From Verrucomicrobiaceae bacterium (GTDB lineage Bacteria > Verrucomicrobiota > Verrucomicrobiia > Opitutales > Intestinicryptomonadaceae): DNA of 64,000 nt. Below, piece by piece: positions 35,339-44,035 of the stretch. Positions within the stretch are counted from its first letter, which is position 1. The number at the start of each line of letters is the position of its first letter. A program made the translations under genes and the position numbers. The notes under the pieces are model-generated. The model searched no databases and was not told the origin of the DNA. It saw nothing but the letters and a program-made list of their open reading frames with translations. The stretch is from assembly GCA_015061955.1 (NCBI GenBank), contig SUVO01000007.1:62001-126000 (forward strand). Reading direction: 5' to 3'.

Positions 35339-35951
35339 CTACAATAATATCTGTATTTGTTTGTATCCAGCGTTTTAGTTTTATATAGATATTTTCAGCT
35401 TGTTGTATATAGTCGTGTAGATTTTGTGCAGGGTTTTTCAATATATAGGTAAAGGTTGTTTTATCATCGCTTGAAAGCGATTGAAAAAAATCTTCTTTTA
35501 TTGCGTAGCCTTGTTCTTTTGTTAACAAGTATAAAAATTTTATCTGAACAGCTTTTAGATTTTGAGTACTTTCAATAGCATCAAATGTTTTTGTTAATAA
35601 ATTGAACAGCGATTGCTTTTCATCGATATTTTCACCATTTATTTTTATAATTTTGGCAATTTCTGCCGAAACACAAAGCTTTTCGTACGAAGTTGCAATT
35701 CCTGTTCTATGTTTAAGAACGTCGAAATTTTGCAAGAAATGTATAGGTGTATTTTTTGACGACTCAGGTGGTTTTGTTTGGCAGACAATTTCATCAAACA
35801 AATCTGGAACTATTGATGTTTTTTTTGCCGACATTCTTTTGAACAGGAATACCAAACCTTCTTCGGCAGAAAATGCAGTGAGCATAATCGAGGCTTCGCC
35901 ACGATTTTCTTTATCTATAATTATTGCAGATATATCGTTTTGGTTTTGCAA
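35334..35951 (-). CDS. recO: DNA repair protein RecO-like
   Basis: About 205 residues. The N-terminal OB-type region (ISAIIIDKENRGEASIMLTAFSAEEGLVFLF) and FKRMSAKKTSIVPDLFDEIVC match RecO, which loads RecA with RecR during gap repair. No zinc-finger cysteines are seen, and the C-terminal part is shorter than in E. coli. I chose TTG 35951 because AGGG stands about 6 bases upstream and the preceding gene ends at 35953; a GTG at 35993 would add 14 residues overlapping that gene. recR lies at the far end of the same operon. Moderately sure. Confidence 0.78.
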   Translation of the reverse strand: MQNQNDISAIIIDKENRGEASIMLTAFSAEEGLVFLFKRMSAKKTSIVPDLFDEIVCQTKPPESSKNTPIHFLQNFDVLKHRTGIATSYEKLCVSAEIAKIIKINGENIDEKQSLFNLLTKTFDAIESTQNLKAVQIKFLYLLTKEQGYAIKEDFFQSLSSDDKTTFTYILKNPAQNLHDYIQQAENIYIKLKRWIQTNTDIIVE

Positions 35952-35952
35952 T

Positions 35953-36597
35953 CTATCCCTGTTTTTTTTTCCATTCTGGAGCAACAGCACCACCCGAAAT
36001 TATAAGTTTCATAGCATCGCCAACACTCATATCTAAAATTTTCACTTCTTTTTCTTCTACAATAATTAGAAAACCACTTGTTGGATTTGGTGTTGTTGGC
36101 ACAAACACGTTTAATAACTTTTCTTGGCTAACAGTAGAAATTTCGCCAACAGTATCGCTAGTTAGAAAACCTATTGAGTATGCGCCTTTTCGTGGAAATT
36201 CTACCAGTACAGCTTTTTGGAAAACAGCTTTATTTTGTTTAGAGAATGTGTCTACAATTTGTTTTACTGTTCTGTAAACTAAACCTACGAACGGAATTTT
36301 ATTTATAGCTTTTTCCGACAATGAAAGCATCATTCGTGCTACAATGAATTTAGACAACAATCCCAACAACGCTATAATTATAATTACAACAATCATCGAG
36401 AAAAAGTCTACAGCTATTCCACGAATACCTTCGGTTGGTACTGTTTTATCGAAATATTCCAATATTGGAATTAGTGCAAATTCCGAAACGGGCGCACCTA
36501 TATTCCTGATTAAAAACAGCATCAAAAATACTGTTACAGCTAAGGGAAGGGCTATAAATAACCCAGTTAAAAAGTAGTTGCCGAGTTTTTTAAACAT
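35953..36597 (-). CDS. DUF502 family membrane protein
   Basis: 214 residues with two strongly hydrophobic stretches (residues ~9-28 and ~65-92) and a soluble C-terminal domain. The family marks are IPFVGLVYRTVKQIVDTF, VLVEFPRKGAYSIGFLTS and VFVPTTPNPTSGFLI, all standard for DUF502. Function of the family is not established. It overlaps the ybeY stop by 8 bases and is followed by recO. Confidence 0.9.
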   Translation of the reverse strand: MFKKLGNYFLTGLFIALPLAVTVFLMLFLIRNIGAPVSEFALIPILEYFDKTVPTEGIRGIAVDFFSMIVVIIIIALLGLLSKFIVARMMLSLSEKAINKIPFVGLVYRTVKQIVDTFSKQNKAVFQKAVLVEFPRKGAYSIGFLTSDTVGEISTVSQEKLLNVFVPTTPNPTSGFLIIVEEKEVKILDMSVGDAMKLIISGGAVAPEWKKKQG

Positions 36598-37060
36598 TGA
36601 ATTTGAATATCTGAGTTTTAAAGTGTTTATCGAGTATTTCTAATGCGAGTGCTTCTGCCTGACGCATAATTTTTGCATCTTCTTCGGCTATGTCGTCGAC
36701 TCCTGCTAAATGCAAGTATCCATGTGCCACATAAAGCGACAATTCGCGTGATGGTGTATTATTGAATTTTTTTGCACATTTCACTGCCATATCAGCAGAT
36801 GCGCATATTTCGCCTGCATCATCGGAATCGAATTCATCTCCTTCAAATGTAATGACATCAGTTGGGGCAGGATTGTTCATAAAATCTGCATGTATTTTTG
36901 CCAATCCATCGTCATTGAAGAATGCTATTGATAATGTACCTTGTGGTGCTTTGAATTTATCGGGCAATTCAGCATCGAGCAACGTTATAAAACGGCGTAG
37001 TTTACGTTTATCTACAACGAGATTTTCGCAAAAATTTATGATATCAGTTGTGCGTTTCAT
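36590..37060 (-). CDS. ybeY: Endoribonuclease YbeY
   Basis: 156-residue metal-dependent RNase that matures 16S rRNA and takes part in rRNA quality control. The core is PTDVITFEGDE and the metal site HGYLHLAGVDD (His113, His117). The third ligand, normally His, is Asp123 here; family length and the rest of the fold are normal. The start overlaps the preceding stop as TAATG, so translation is coupled. Confidence 0.92.
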   Translation of the reverse strand: MKRTTDIINFCENLVVDKRKLRRFITLLDAELPDKFKAPQGTLSIAFFNDDGLAKIHADFMNNPAPTDVITFEGDEFDSDDAGEICASADMAVKCAKKFNNTPSRELSLYVAHGYLHLAGVDDIAEEDAKIMRQAEALALEILDKHFKTQIFKFNV

Positions 37061-38016
37061 TATGCTAATAAATCTTGTACACGCTTGAGCGAATCGGAGG
37101 CTTTTACACTTCTTACCTTACTATTTAATTCAAGCGTAAATATGTGTTTTTGTGGATTGAAATATTCTTTTAATGATTTGAAGTCTATACAACCATCGCC
37201 CAAGCCCAAATGGTCTTGACCTTCTTGAGTACAATCGTGGATATGCCAACCTGCTATTTTATCGATTGTTTGTTCAATTAGTTGACGTTGCGTATATAGA
37301 TGTTTTAGTTCTTTTATTTTTGAATGTCCTAAATCATGCCAAACTTTAATTGATTTACGCTCGCCAATAATTTCAAACAATTCATTGAATGTCCAATCTA
37401 ATGGAAGTTCTGCAATACCTTCGCGATTTTCTATTCCGATAAATACGTCAGCTTGTTCAAGATTAGTTTCTATTGCGTTTAAGTTTTCAAGTAAGTATTT
37501 GTAATCTTTTGTTAAGGCTCGTGCAGAAGTTTTTTTCAAAAAAGTATCGCGAGCTTTTACAAATGTGTCAGTTTCCTGTAATTCAGACAATTTTTGTTCG
37601 TCTATAATTTTTGAAATTTTTGCATCTGGACGAAAGAAAAAATATGATACTGCTCCACTATGCGATACTATTGCTTTTGCACCTGTTTGTACTGCAAAAT
37701 CTAATGTATTTAGGGTATGCCTACGCCACTGTTGCGATTCGTTTTTATTACTTGTTGATGGCGAAAATAAGTTTGGAACTGCTCCCGAAGCAAACGGTGG
37801 AACAGGGCAGAAGTTGTGCAACGACGACACCTTTACAACACCTTCTTTTACTGCTTTTAAAATTCCTTCAATAGATGTAATTGGAGTTGAATGTCCGAGT
37901 TCTACATACTCAAAGCCCAATTCGGCAGCTCGGCACATCATAGCGTAGCCATCGTTTGGAAACCTACTTTGCAGAAAACTTGTTGAAAGCGATATTACAG
38001 GTTTTAACGTGTCCAT
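37060..38016 (-). CDS. Cytoplasmic sugar phosphate isomerase/epimerase-like TIM barrel
   Basis: 318 residues of the AP-endonuclease-2-like barrel family, without a signal peptide. Likely metal ligands are in AAELGFEYVELGHS, IGIENREGI, VWHDLGHSK and WHIHDCTQEGQDHLGLGDG. Unlike the two barrel proteins at 25-27 kb it is cytoplasmic. It overlaps holB by 13 bases and ybeY by 1 base within a mixed housekeeping operon. Substrate unknown. Confidence 0.85.
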   Translation of the reverse strand: MDTLKPVISLSTSFLQSRFPNDGYAMMCRAAELGFEYVELGHSTPITSIEGILKAVKEGVVKVSSLHNFCPVPPFASGAVPNLFSPSTSNKNESQQWRRHTLNTLDFAVQTGAKAIVSHSGAVSYFFFRPDAKISKIIDEQKLSELQETDTFVKARDTFLKKTSARALTKDYKYLLENLNAIETNLEQADVFIGIENREGIAELPLDWTFNELFEIIGERKSIKVWHDLGHSKIKELKHLYTQRQLIEQTIDKIAGWHIHDCTQEGQDHLGLGDGCIDFKSLKEYFNPQKHIFTLELNSKVRSVKASDSLKRVQDLLA

Positions 38017-38918
38017 ATTCTAAGCGACGACAACATAAAGTATTCAAGTGCTATTGTATCGGGCATATTTAATTCGGTTAATCCCGAGGCCTTTTCCAAA
38101 GCTTCTACTACGCGCGAAATTTTTACAGAAGGAACTCCATTTCCACCAAGAGCACACGCTACGCAAGCTTTTTCAATATCAGCAAAAAGTCTTTTTCTAA
38201 TAGCTTTGCGTTCGCCAGTTTTTATAGCTTCAATCATTTCTTCTTCTAAATTTTCTTCTTTTGTGGAATCTACCGACGTATTTTCTTCAAGAATTTCTTC
38301 AATTATGCATTCAAATCTGGCTAACAATCCGTAGCAGTTCATCATTGCATCTTGTAATTTTATTTCTTTGCCAATTCCACCCATCAGAGCTTTTTGCCAA
38401 GCTTTATAATCGTCAATCCATGTTTGCCACAATGGATTTTCTATTTCTTCTTCAGGGCAATCTACACGCAATGCTATACATCTACTCTTTATAGTATCGA
38501 GCAAATCGTAAGGACGTGTAGTTAACATAAAGATTGTAGTTTTATCGGTAGGTTCTTCTAAGGTTTTTAGGAAGGCATTTGCTGTATGAATATTCATTCT
38601 ATCGGCTTCATATATTATTGCCACTTTATGTTCGCCCAATGCTGATGTCTTCCGTAAATCTATAAGCAACTTTCGCATTGTATTTTGTTCGGGTTCGCCT
38701 TCTATTTTCCCAATTTTTATCTGACGCATTTTGCCTTCGGGGCGAAGCTCAAACAAATCGGGATGATTATGGCAACTCTTTTTTAGAAGCTTAGATGCCA
38801 TTTCTCGTGCTACATTTTCAAGAGGTATAGTCGACTTCCCGTAGAGCAAAATAGCGTGATGCAAATGATTTGCATTCAACGCTTTTTCTAAAATATTTAT
38901 TGCATTTATTTCAGACAT
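38004..38918 (-). CDS. holB: DNA polymerase III delta' subunit-like protein
   Basis: 304-residue clamp-loader AAA+ protein. The P-loop region is degenerate (LLYGKSTIPLENV), as usual in delta', while EADRMNIHTANAFLKTLEEP and TIKSRCIALRVDCP are the family motifs; SRC is the sensor/arginine-finger SRC motif. The middle contains an unusually Glu-rich stretch (CIIEEILEENTSVDSTKEEN). It overlaps tmk by 8 bases; tmk-holB pairing is common in bacteria and supports the call. Confidence 0.92.
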   Translation of the reverse strand: MSEINAINILEKALNANHLHHAILLYGKSTIPLENVAREMASKLLKKSCHNHPDLFELRPEGKMRQIKIGKIEGEPEQNTMRKLLIDLRKTSALGEHKVAIIYEADRMNIHTANAFLKTLEEPTDKTTIFMLTTRPYDLLDTIKSRCIALRVDCPEEEIENPLWQTWIDDYKAWQKALMGGIGKEIKLQDAMMNCYGLLARFECIIEEILEENTSVDSTKEENLEEEMIEAIKTGERKAIRKRLFADIEKACVACALGGNGVPSVKISRVVEALEKASGLTELNMPDTIALEYFMLSSLRIWTR

Positions 38919-39552
38919 TTTTTTGGAGCTTTGCGTTTACGCACTCTTTTATTTTTGCGAAGGTTTCTTCTTTTGTTCCCAATGCTGATACTACTGCAAA
39001 GCGATTCGGATTAGTTTTTGCCAATTCTAAAAACGCATTACGCACATTTTCGTAGAATATGTTTGATTGCGATCCCATTCTATCGGCTTTATTACTATCA
39101 CGTTTATTAGCACGTTTTAAACCTTCTTCTACTGGGAGATCTAAGACTATTGTCAAATCTGGTTGAAGTCCGTTAGTAGCAAAGTTATTTAGCCAATTTA
39201 CGCTATTATCGTCTATATTGCGAGCTGCTCCTTGATATGCTGTAGTAGAATCGAAAAACCTATCGCACAAAACTGCTTTGCCTTCGTTGAGTGCAGGCAG
39301 AATTGTTTGGCTTACATGCTGACTACGTGCAGCTTCAAAAAGCAAGATTTCTGTGCGCGAGTCCATTGAGTAGCCTTCTTTGGCGAACAAGAGAAGTTCT
39401 CTTATCTTTTCCGACAATGGTGAACCTCCTGGTTCTCGTGTACATATACAATCAAAACCAAGTGTTGTTAAGTATTCTTTTAGCAAGTTTATATGTGTGC
39501 TTTTCCCACACCCCTCGCTACCTTCAAATGTTATAAATATACCTTTTGACAT
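38911..39552 (-). CDS. tmk: Thymidylate kinase
   Basis: 213 residues; phosphorylates dTMP to dTDP. P-loop GSEGCGKSTHINLLKEYL near residue 11, the DR motif region CDRFFDSTTAYQGAA, and TREPGGSPLSEKIRELLL identify it. It lies 1 base after the SGNH hydrolase stop and overlaps holB. Confidence 0.96.
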   Translation of the reverse strand: MSKGIFITFEGSEGCGKSTHINLLKEYLTTLGFDCICTREPGGSPLSEKIRELLLFAKEGYSMDSRTEILLFEAARSQHVSQTILPALNEGKAVLCDRFFDSTTAYQGAARNIDDNSVNWLNNFATNGLQPDLTIVLDLPVEEGLKRANKRDSNKADRMGSQSNIFYENVRNAFLELAKTNPNRFAVVSALGTKEETFAKIKECVNAKLQKNV

Positions 39553-39553
39553 C

Positions 39554-41053
39554 TTATTTCGACATCGTTGGGATAAGTTTTTGCAATATTGTTTGTGCGT
39601 AAATGCGAATCAAGAAATCGTTTGGATGATTTACATTGTTGCCTGTCATATCGATAAAACGCTTTTGTTTTAGCAAGCGTTTGTGTACTGCTCGTACATC
39701 GGCAACTGCTACGCCTTTTGTTTGCAAGCTTGCACAAACTTTTGCGTACTCATCGTGTACTGGAAAATTGTGCCAAAGAGGGTTTGCAAACATTGATGTT
39801 ACTAAAATTATTTCTGCTGATGGATTTACCTTACGGATTTTTGAAATCATACTCTGTATGTTTTCTTTAAATTTTTCGGCTGGTAATCTATCGTTCATAC
39901 CGAAGGCTAATATTACTAAATCTGGCTTGTCTGGACACACCAATTCTTCTATTTGTGCATTGCCCCATGTTGAATTGGTTCCACCTAATGCTCTATTGAA
40001 ATAAACAACTGGAGCTCTATAATAACGTTTCAATTCTTGTGCAACATAATCGCCCCAACTTGGTGCAAAAGGTATTGTAAGACTATGTCCACTGGCGTTA
40101 GCACCTTGCGATATACTATCGCCATACAAAGCGATGCGCAACGGACGTTTTTCTTTCAAGAAAGTGATTGTATTTGGCAATATAGTGTCGTCGTATTTTT
40201 CTCCAACTTTTTCGTTGGTTGCCATATGTTTATACGAAATATACACCATATGCGAATGAAACCAATTGCCTTCACGGAATTTTGCGTATTTTTTTATAAC
40301 CGAAAAATGAAAGTTTGCACCCAAGTTTTTAGCTTGTTCTTTTGTATCGGCATACATTTCAGAATATGGGATAATTTTTACATTAGAATTTGGCAAAAAT
40401 TCTATTGTATCGCCATTTATTTTATAGTCTTTATCTTTTTGCAATTCTACTTTTTTACCAGAACTTAACGTGTAAGCTTCTAGAATTTCAGTAGGTTTAA
40501 AAAGTAATTTTGCAGTAACAGGTTTTTTAGCATCGGCATCGCCCAAGGGGAATATTGATTCTGCAATAGTTTCATCGCCCGAGAACACAGGACGCATATA
40601 TATAGATGTACGGAAATGTTTTTCGTTTATCAGAACTTTTAACGATGCACTTTTTATTTCACATGCAGTTTGATTTTTACCCGACATAGAAATTTTAACA
40701 TCTATAGACTCTTTATTTTCGCGAATTGCATCACGAATTTCGCGTGTTACTACAAACAATGCACCAAATTTTCCTTTTTTGTTTAATATTGTTCTTGAAG
40801 CAACTGGGTTATCACCCACAGATATTAGAAGTGATGGATATATTTGTTTTGTATCTTTTATTTCACCTTCTACTGTAATTGCTGCAAATGGTATACGTTT
40901 TACTTTGGGGAGTTTAAAAGTGGCCTCAACAACATCTTTTTCTTGGCTATTTACAACGGCATTGTTGTCTATCTTTGCCGAATCCACATACAATTCTGCA
41001 AATGTTGAGGTTATTGCGATAAGTAAAATTGATATGATTTTTAAAATCTTCAT
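39554..41053 (-). CDS. Secreted SGNH/GDSL hydrolase
   Basis: 499 residues with a Sec signal (MKILKIISILLIAITSTFA). An N-terminal beta-rich domain of ~270 residues precedes the SGNH domain: block I is YGDSISQGANASG (nucleophile Ser), block II has Gly in ALGGTNSTWGN, block III is FGMNDR and block V is NHPNDFLIRIYAQ (His). The Asp of the usual DxxH is not in its standard place; DMTG lies a few residues earlier. Such enzymes deacetylate glycans or cleave esters. Its start overlaps the amidohydrolase stop as ATGA. Confidence 0.87.
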   Translation of the reverse strand: MKILKIISILLIAITSTFAELYVDSAKIDNNAVVNSQEKDVVEATFKLPKVKRIPFAAITVEGEIKDTKQIYPSLLISVGDNPVASRTILNKKGKFGALFVVTREIRDAIRENKESIDVKISMSGKNQTACEIKSASLKVLINEKHFRTSIYMRPVFSGDETIAESIFPLGDADAKKPVTAKLLFKPTEILEAYTLSSGKKVELQKDKDYKINGDTIEFLPNSNVKIIPYSEMYADTKEQAKNLGANFHFSVIKKYAKFREGNWFHSHMVYISYKHMATNEKVGEKYDDTILPNTITFLKEKRPLRIALYGDSISQGANASGHSLTIPFAPSWGDYVAQELKRYYRAPVVYFNRALGGTNSTWGNAQIEELVCPDKPDLVILAFGMNDRLPAEKFKENIQSMISKIRKVNPSAEIILVTSMFANPLWHNFPVHDEYAKVCASLQTKGVAVADVRAVHKRLLKQKRFIDMTGNNVNHPNDFLIRIYAQTILQKLIPTMSK

Positions 41054-41925
41054 ACTGACTTTATAATGTTTGTATAGTTATTTGTAAACAGAATTTTAGC
41101 AAAATTTTTTGAAACCGAGTTTTTTGCAAAGGTTAGGGCTGTTAACATTTCTTCTTCTTTAAACATACGTGGATACAGGCGCAATGGATAATCGGTTCCG
41201 TATATTATTTTTTTAGATAATATTGCGTTCTTTTCGGCAAGTTCAAACGCATTTTTTGGGGCAGTGAATTGTGTTGCTGCTGAATCGAAGTATATATTTT
41301 TAGCATCTAACTCAGGCAGATTTTCAAAGGCTCTATTCCCACACCAATGAGCAAATATAAAAATTACATCTTTATGGATATTAGCTACTTCTATGGCGTC
41401 GTTTGTTGCAGTGTCGGTTTTACCCAGATATGTTCGCTGAGTTTGTTCGGTTATATGAATATTAACAGCAAGTTTTTGGTCTGAAGCAACATTCATTAAC
41501 TTTTCGAAGATTAGGCTTTTATACGAAAAGTTTTGTACGCCATCGTGAAGTTCTCCCAAGCCACAAAATCCCATATCGCGTGCCGATTTTGCAATATCTA
41601 CTGACTGTGGGAAAGCTGGGGATATTGAGGCAAAGGCACTGAGACGATCGGGGTAGCGCTTTATTAGGGCAGATATTCTATTGTTTTCTTCTACGCAAGT
41701 TTCGTGATTTTGCCAATACCAACCTTGTATTACTGCGTGTTCTACGCCAGCCTTATCCATATCGGATAAAAATTTTTCTTCACTTGGGAAGCCTTGCAAC
41801 GATAACTTTCCATCGGGTCGTTTCCCAACTAACATATCCCAATATGTTTCACCACGTTTTTGAGCCCACGCTTGTGTATCGATAGCTGCTTCTTCTGAAA
41901 AAAAATGTGTATGGGCGTCAATCAT
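41050..41925 (-). CDS. Amidohydrolase family 2 metal-dependent hydrolase
   Basis: 291-residue TIM-barrel hydrolase. The N-terminal metal site is DAHTHFF, further ligands are in FAHWCGN and YGTDYPLR, and the N-terminal VEHAVIQGWYWQNH is family-typical. Members decarboxylate or hydrolyse cyclic and aromatic substrates; the substrate here is unknown. It is tightly placed between uppP and the SGNH gene, with 3 bases to the former and a 4-base overlap with the latter. Confidence 0.88.
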   Translation of the reverse strand: MIDAHTHFFSEEAAIDTQAWAQKRGETYWDMLVGKRPDGKLSLQGFPSEEKFLSDMDKAGVEHAVIQGWYWQNHETCVEENNRISALIKRYPDRLSAFASISPAFPQSVDIAKSARDMGFCGLGELHDGVQNFSYKSLIFEKLMNVASDQKLAVNIHITEQTQRTYLGKTDTATNDAIEVANIHKDVIFIFAHWCGNRAFENLPELDAKNIYFDSAATQFTAPKNAFELAEKNAILSKKIIYGTDYPLRLYPRMFKEEEMLTALTFAKNSVSKNFAKILFTNNYTNIIKSV

Positions 41926-41928
41926 AAT

Positions 41929-42897
41929 TTAGATTAAGTTTAGGTAAATCATTACTCCCAAAACTATAGCTATGAACAAACGATAGATAGCGAACGGAAT
42001 TAACCCATGTTTTGTTAGAAAACCAACAAGCCATTTTACTGCTATTGCAGAGCTTATAAAAGCAACAATTCCTCCTACAAACATAGGTGCAGGCGATAAC
42101 ACTTCAACCATAGCAGAACCATCTGTATATATCTTATACAACGATGCTGCCGACAATGTTATAAGCCCTAGTAAGAAACTAAACATTGCCGAGCTTTTTG
42201 CATCCATACCAGCTATGTATCCACCTAAGATTGTCATCATAGATCTACTAGTCCCTGGAATCAAAGCAACACACTGTAATATACCTATTAACAACGATTG
42301 TTTTATGCTAAGATTATACATTTGTGTTTTACTTTTCACATTTGATTTATTGTATATTTTTTGTACAACAATCATTACTAATGCACCAATTGCCAACGCT
42401 ATAATAACAGGGAATATACCAAACAGAAAATTTTCTATTACTTTATGTAATAAAAAGCCTACTACTGCAGCAGGCAGAAATGCCACACACAAGTTTATAA
42501 GCAATTTTAAGCCTTGTGGATTTCTTCCCAAAAGCCCTAACAACATTATACACAATGTACGCCAATAAATTATGCTTACCGACGCAATTGCACCTATTTG
42601 AATAACAATAGCATAACTATCGGCAAGCGATTTTACTGTGTAAATTTCGTTTCCCGATTTCATCATATTTAAACCGTTTTTATCTAACACTGGAGCATTT
42701 GAATTTAAGCCCAAAAATGCGTTTGTTATCAATAAATGTCCGGTAGAGGAAACTGGTAGATACTCAGTAATACCTTCTACCACTCCCAGAACAATTGTAT
42801 CGGTATACGACAAATTCTGCTTTTGCTTTTCTTGGGCAAAAATAGAGGTCGATAATGTTAGTACAACTGCGACAATTACTTGAGTAAGTTTTTGCAT
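41929..42897 (-). CDS. uppP: Undecaprenyl-diphosphatase UppP (BacA)
   Basis: 322-residue membrane enzyme that recycles the lipid carrier of peptidoglycan and O-antigen synthesis by removing a phosphate. The signatures are GVVEGITEYLPVSSTGHLLI and the second motif PGTSRSMMTILGGY. It carries an N-terminal extension of about 28 residues that looks like a signal peptide (LTLSTSIFAQE), unusual for the family. The stop of recR lies 1 base upstream of the start. Confidence 0.95.
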   Translation of the reverse strand: MQKLTQVIVAVVLTLSTSIFAQEKQKQNLSYTDTIVLGVVEGITEYLPVSSTGHLLITNAFLGLNSNAPVLDKNGLNMMKSGNEIYTVKSLADSYAIVIQIGAIASVSIIYWRTLCIMLLGLLGRNPQGLKLLINLCVAFLPAAVVGFLLHKVIENFLFGIFPVIIALAIGALVMIVVQKIYNKSNVKSKTQMYNLSIKQSLLIGILQCVALIPGTSRSMMTILGGYIAGMDAKSSAMFSFLLGLITLSAASLYKIYTDGSAMVEVLSPAPMFVGGIVAFISSAIAVKWLVGFLTKHGLIPFAIYRLFIAIVLGVMIYLNLI

Positions 42898-42898
42898 T

Positions 42899-43492
42899 TT
42901 AGAAATTCTTTCTGGAGTTCATTGCACTTTTTATTGTGTTTGAATCGGCAAAAGCAAGCTGGCTTCCACTTGGCAAGCCGAACCCTATTCGCGTTAGTGA
43001 AATATCGAACAAAGCAAGTTTATCTTGTATATAATGACACGTTGCTTCGCCTTCTATATCGTTTGAAAGAGCCAACATTATTTCGGCAACATTGCCATTT
43101 TCTACCTTATTTATCAACGAATTTATATTGAGCTTATCAGGTGTTATTTTTCGCATGGGCGACAATTTTCCACCAATTACATGGTATTTACCTCTCCACG
43201 CTCCAGATTTTTCAATGGCATTTATATCGCTTGATTTTTCAACAACACATATTGCAGATGAATTGCGCGAGCTATCTACACATATATCACACAACTTATC
43301 ATCTTCCGATAATCCTCCACATTCTGGACACGGACTGATATGTTCTATGGCACCTTTTATAGCTTCTATTAACTCGATTGCGCCATCTTTGTTTTCTAAA
43401 GACAGATACAATGCTGTTGATTCTGCACTTTTTAAGCCGAATCCAGGCAATTTTTTGAGGGCATTTTTTAATTTGTCGAACGATTCACTCAT
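42899..43492 (-). CDS. recR: Recombination protein RecR
   Basis: 197 residues. Zinc finger CPECGGLSEDDKLCDIC (residues ~54-70), helix-hairpin-helix LKKLPGFGLKSAESTALYL at the N-terminus, and a Toprim domain (CVVEKSSDINAIEKSG). Acts with RecO and RecF to load RecA at gaps. recO is the last gene of the same operon. First gene of the run that ends at 35334. Confidence 0.96.
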   Translation of the reverse strand: MSESFDKLKNALKKLPGFGLKSAESTALYLSLENKDGAIELIEAIKGAIEHISPCPECGGLSEDDKLCDICVDSSRNSSAICVVEKSSDINAIEKSGAWRGKYHVIGGKLSPMRKITPDKLNINSLINKVENGNVAEIMLALSNDIEGEATCHYIQDKLALFDISLTRIGFGLPSGSQLAFADSNTIKSAMNSRKNF

Positions 43493-43635
43493 ATAAAAAG
43501 GTTAACCATATATTGAACAAAAACTATTAAAAGGCAACGGAAATAATAAGGATTTTTACATTATTAGATATTTATATATGTTTTTAAGTATCTTATTTTT
43601 TATAAAATAAATATCGAATTTACTTTGCTATATTT

Positions 43636-43668
43636 AAAAGAAAAGAGAAGACCATATGCCTTCTCTTT
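43636..43668 (-). terminator. Terminator of the ybaB operon
   Basis: AAAGAGAAG (43642-43650) and CTTCTCTTT (43660-43668) pair perfectly around a 9-base loop, with T-rich sequence after it on the minus strand. It lies about 30 bases past ybaB and separates the two minus-strand gene runs. Confidence 0.65.
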
Positions 43669-43698
43669 CAGATATTAAATAAATATGTTTTATTTTTA

Positions 43699-44007
43699 TT
43701 AGAACAAGCCTGGTATTGAGAATCCACCAGTAACTTTATTCATTTCTTCCTGACTTTGTGCTTTTGCTTTTACAACAGCATTTTCTACTGCTGCAAGAAT
43801 AGATGTTTCAATACTTTCTACATCTTCTTTCAAAAATTCAGGATCGATTTTAATACCCTTGAGTGTACCTTGCCCATTTACAGTAGCTGTTACTGCTCCA
43901 CCTGCTGCGGTACCTTCAATTGTGAGGTTTTCGAGTTCGGCTTGGACTGCTTCCATAGCCTTCTGCATTTTTTGTGCTTGTTTAAGTAGTTTACCTACGC
44001 CTGCCAT
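43699..44007 (-). CDS. YbaB/EbfC nucleoid-associated protein
   Basis: 102 residues. Family opening MAGVGKLLKQAQKMQKAMEA and the core VTATVNGQGTLKGIKIDPE and AVENAVVKAKAQSQEEMNKV are clear. Dimeric DNA-binding protein, usually encoded just before recR, as here. In this genome a terminator and 206 bases separate them, and it is instead cotranscribed with the phosphatase upstream (28 bases apart). Confidence 0.94.
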   Translation of the reverse strand: MAGVGKLLKQAQKMQKAMEAVQAELENLTIEGTAAGGAVTATVNGQGTLKGIKIDPEFLKEDVESIETSILAAVENAVVKAKAQSQEEMNKVTGGFSIPGLF

Positions 44008-44035
44008 ATTTTTTCTTTTGTTGATGTTATATTTT

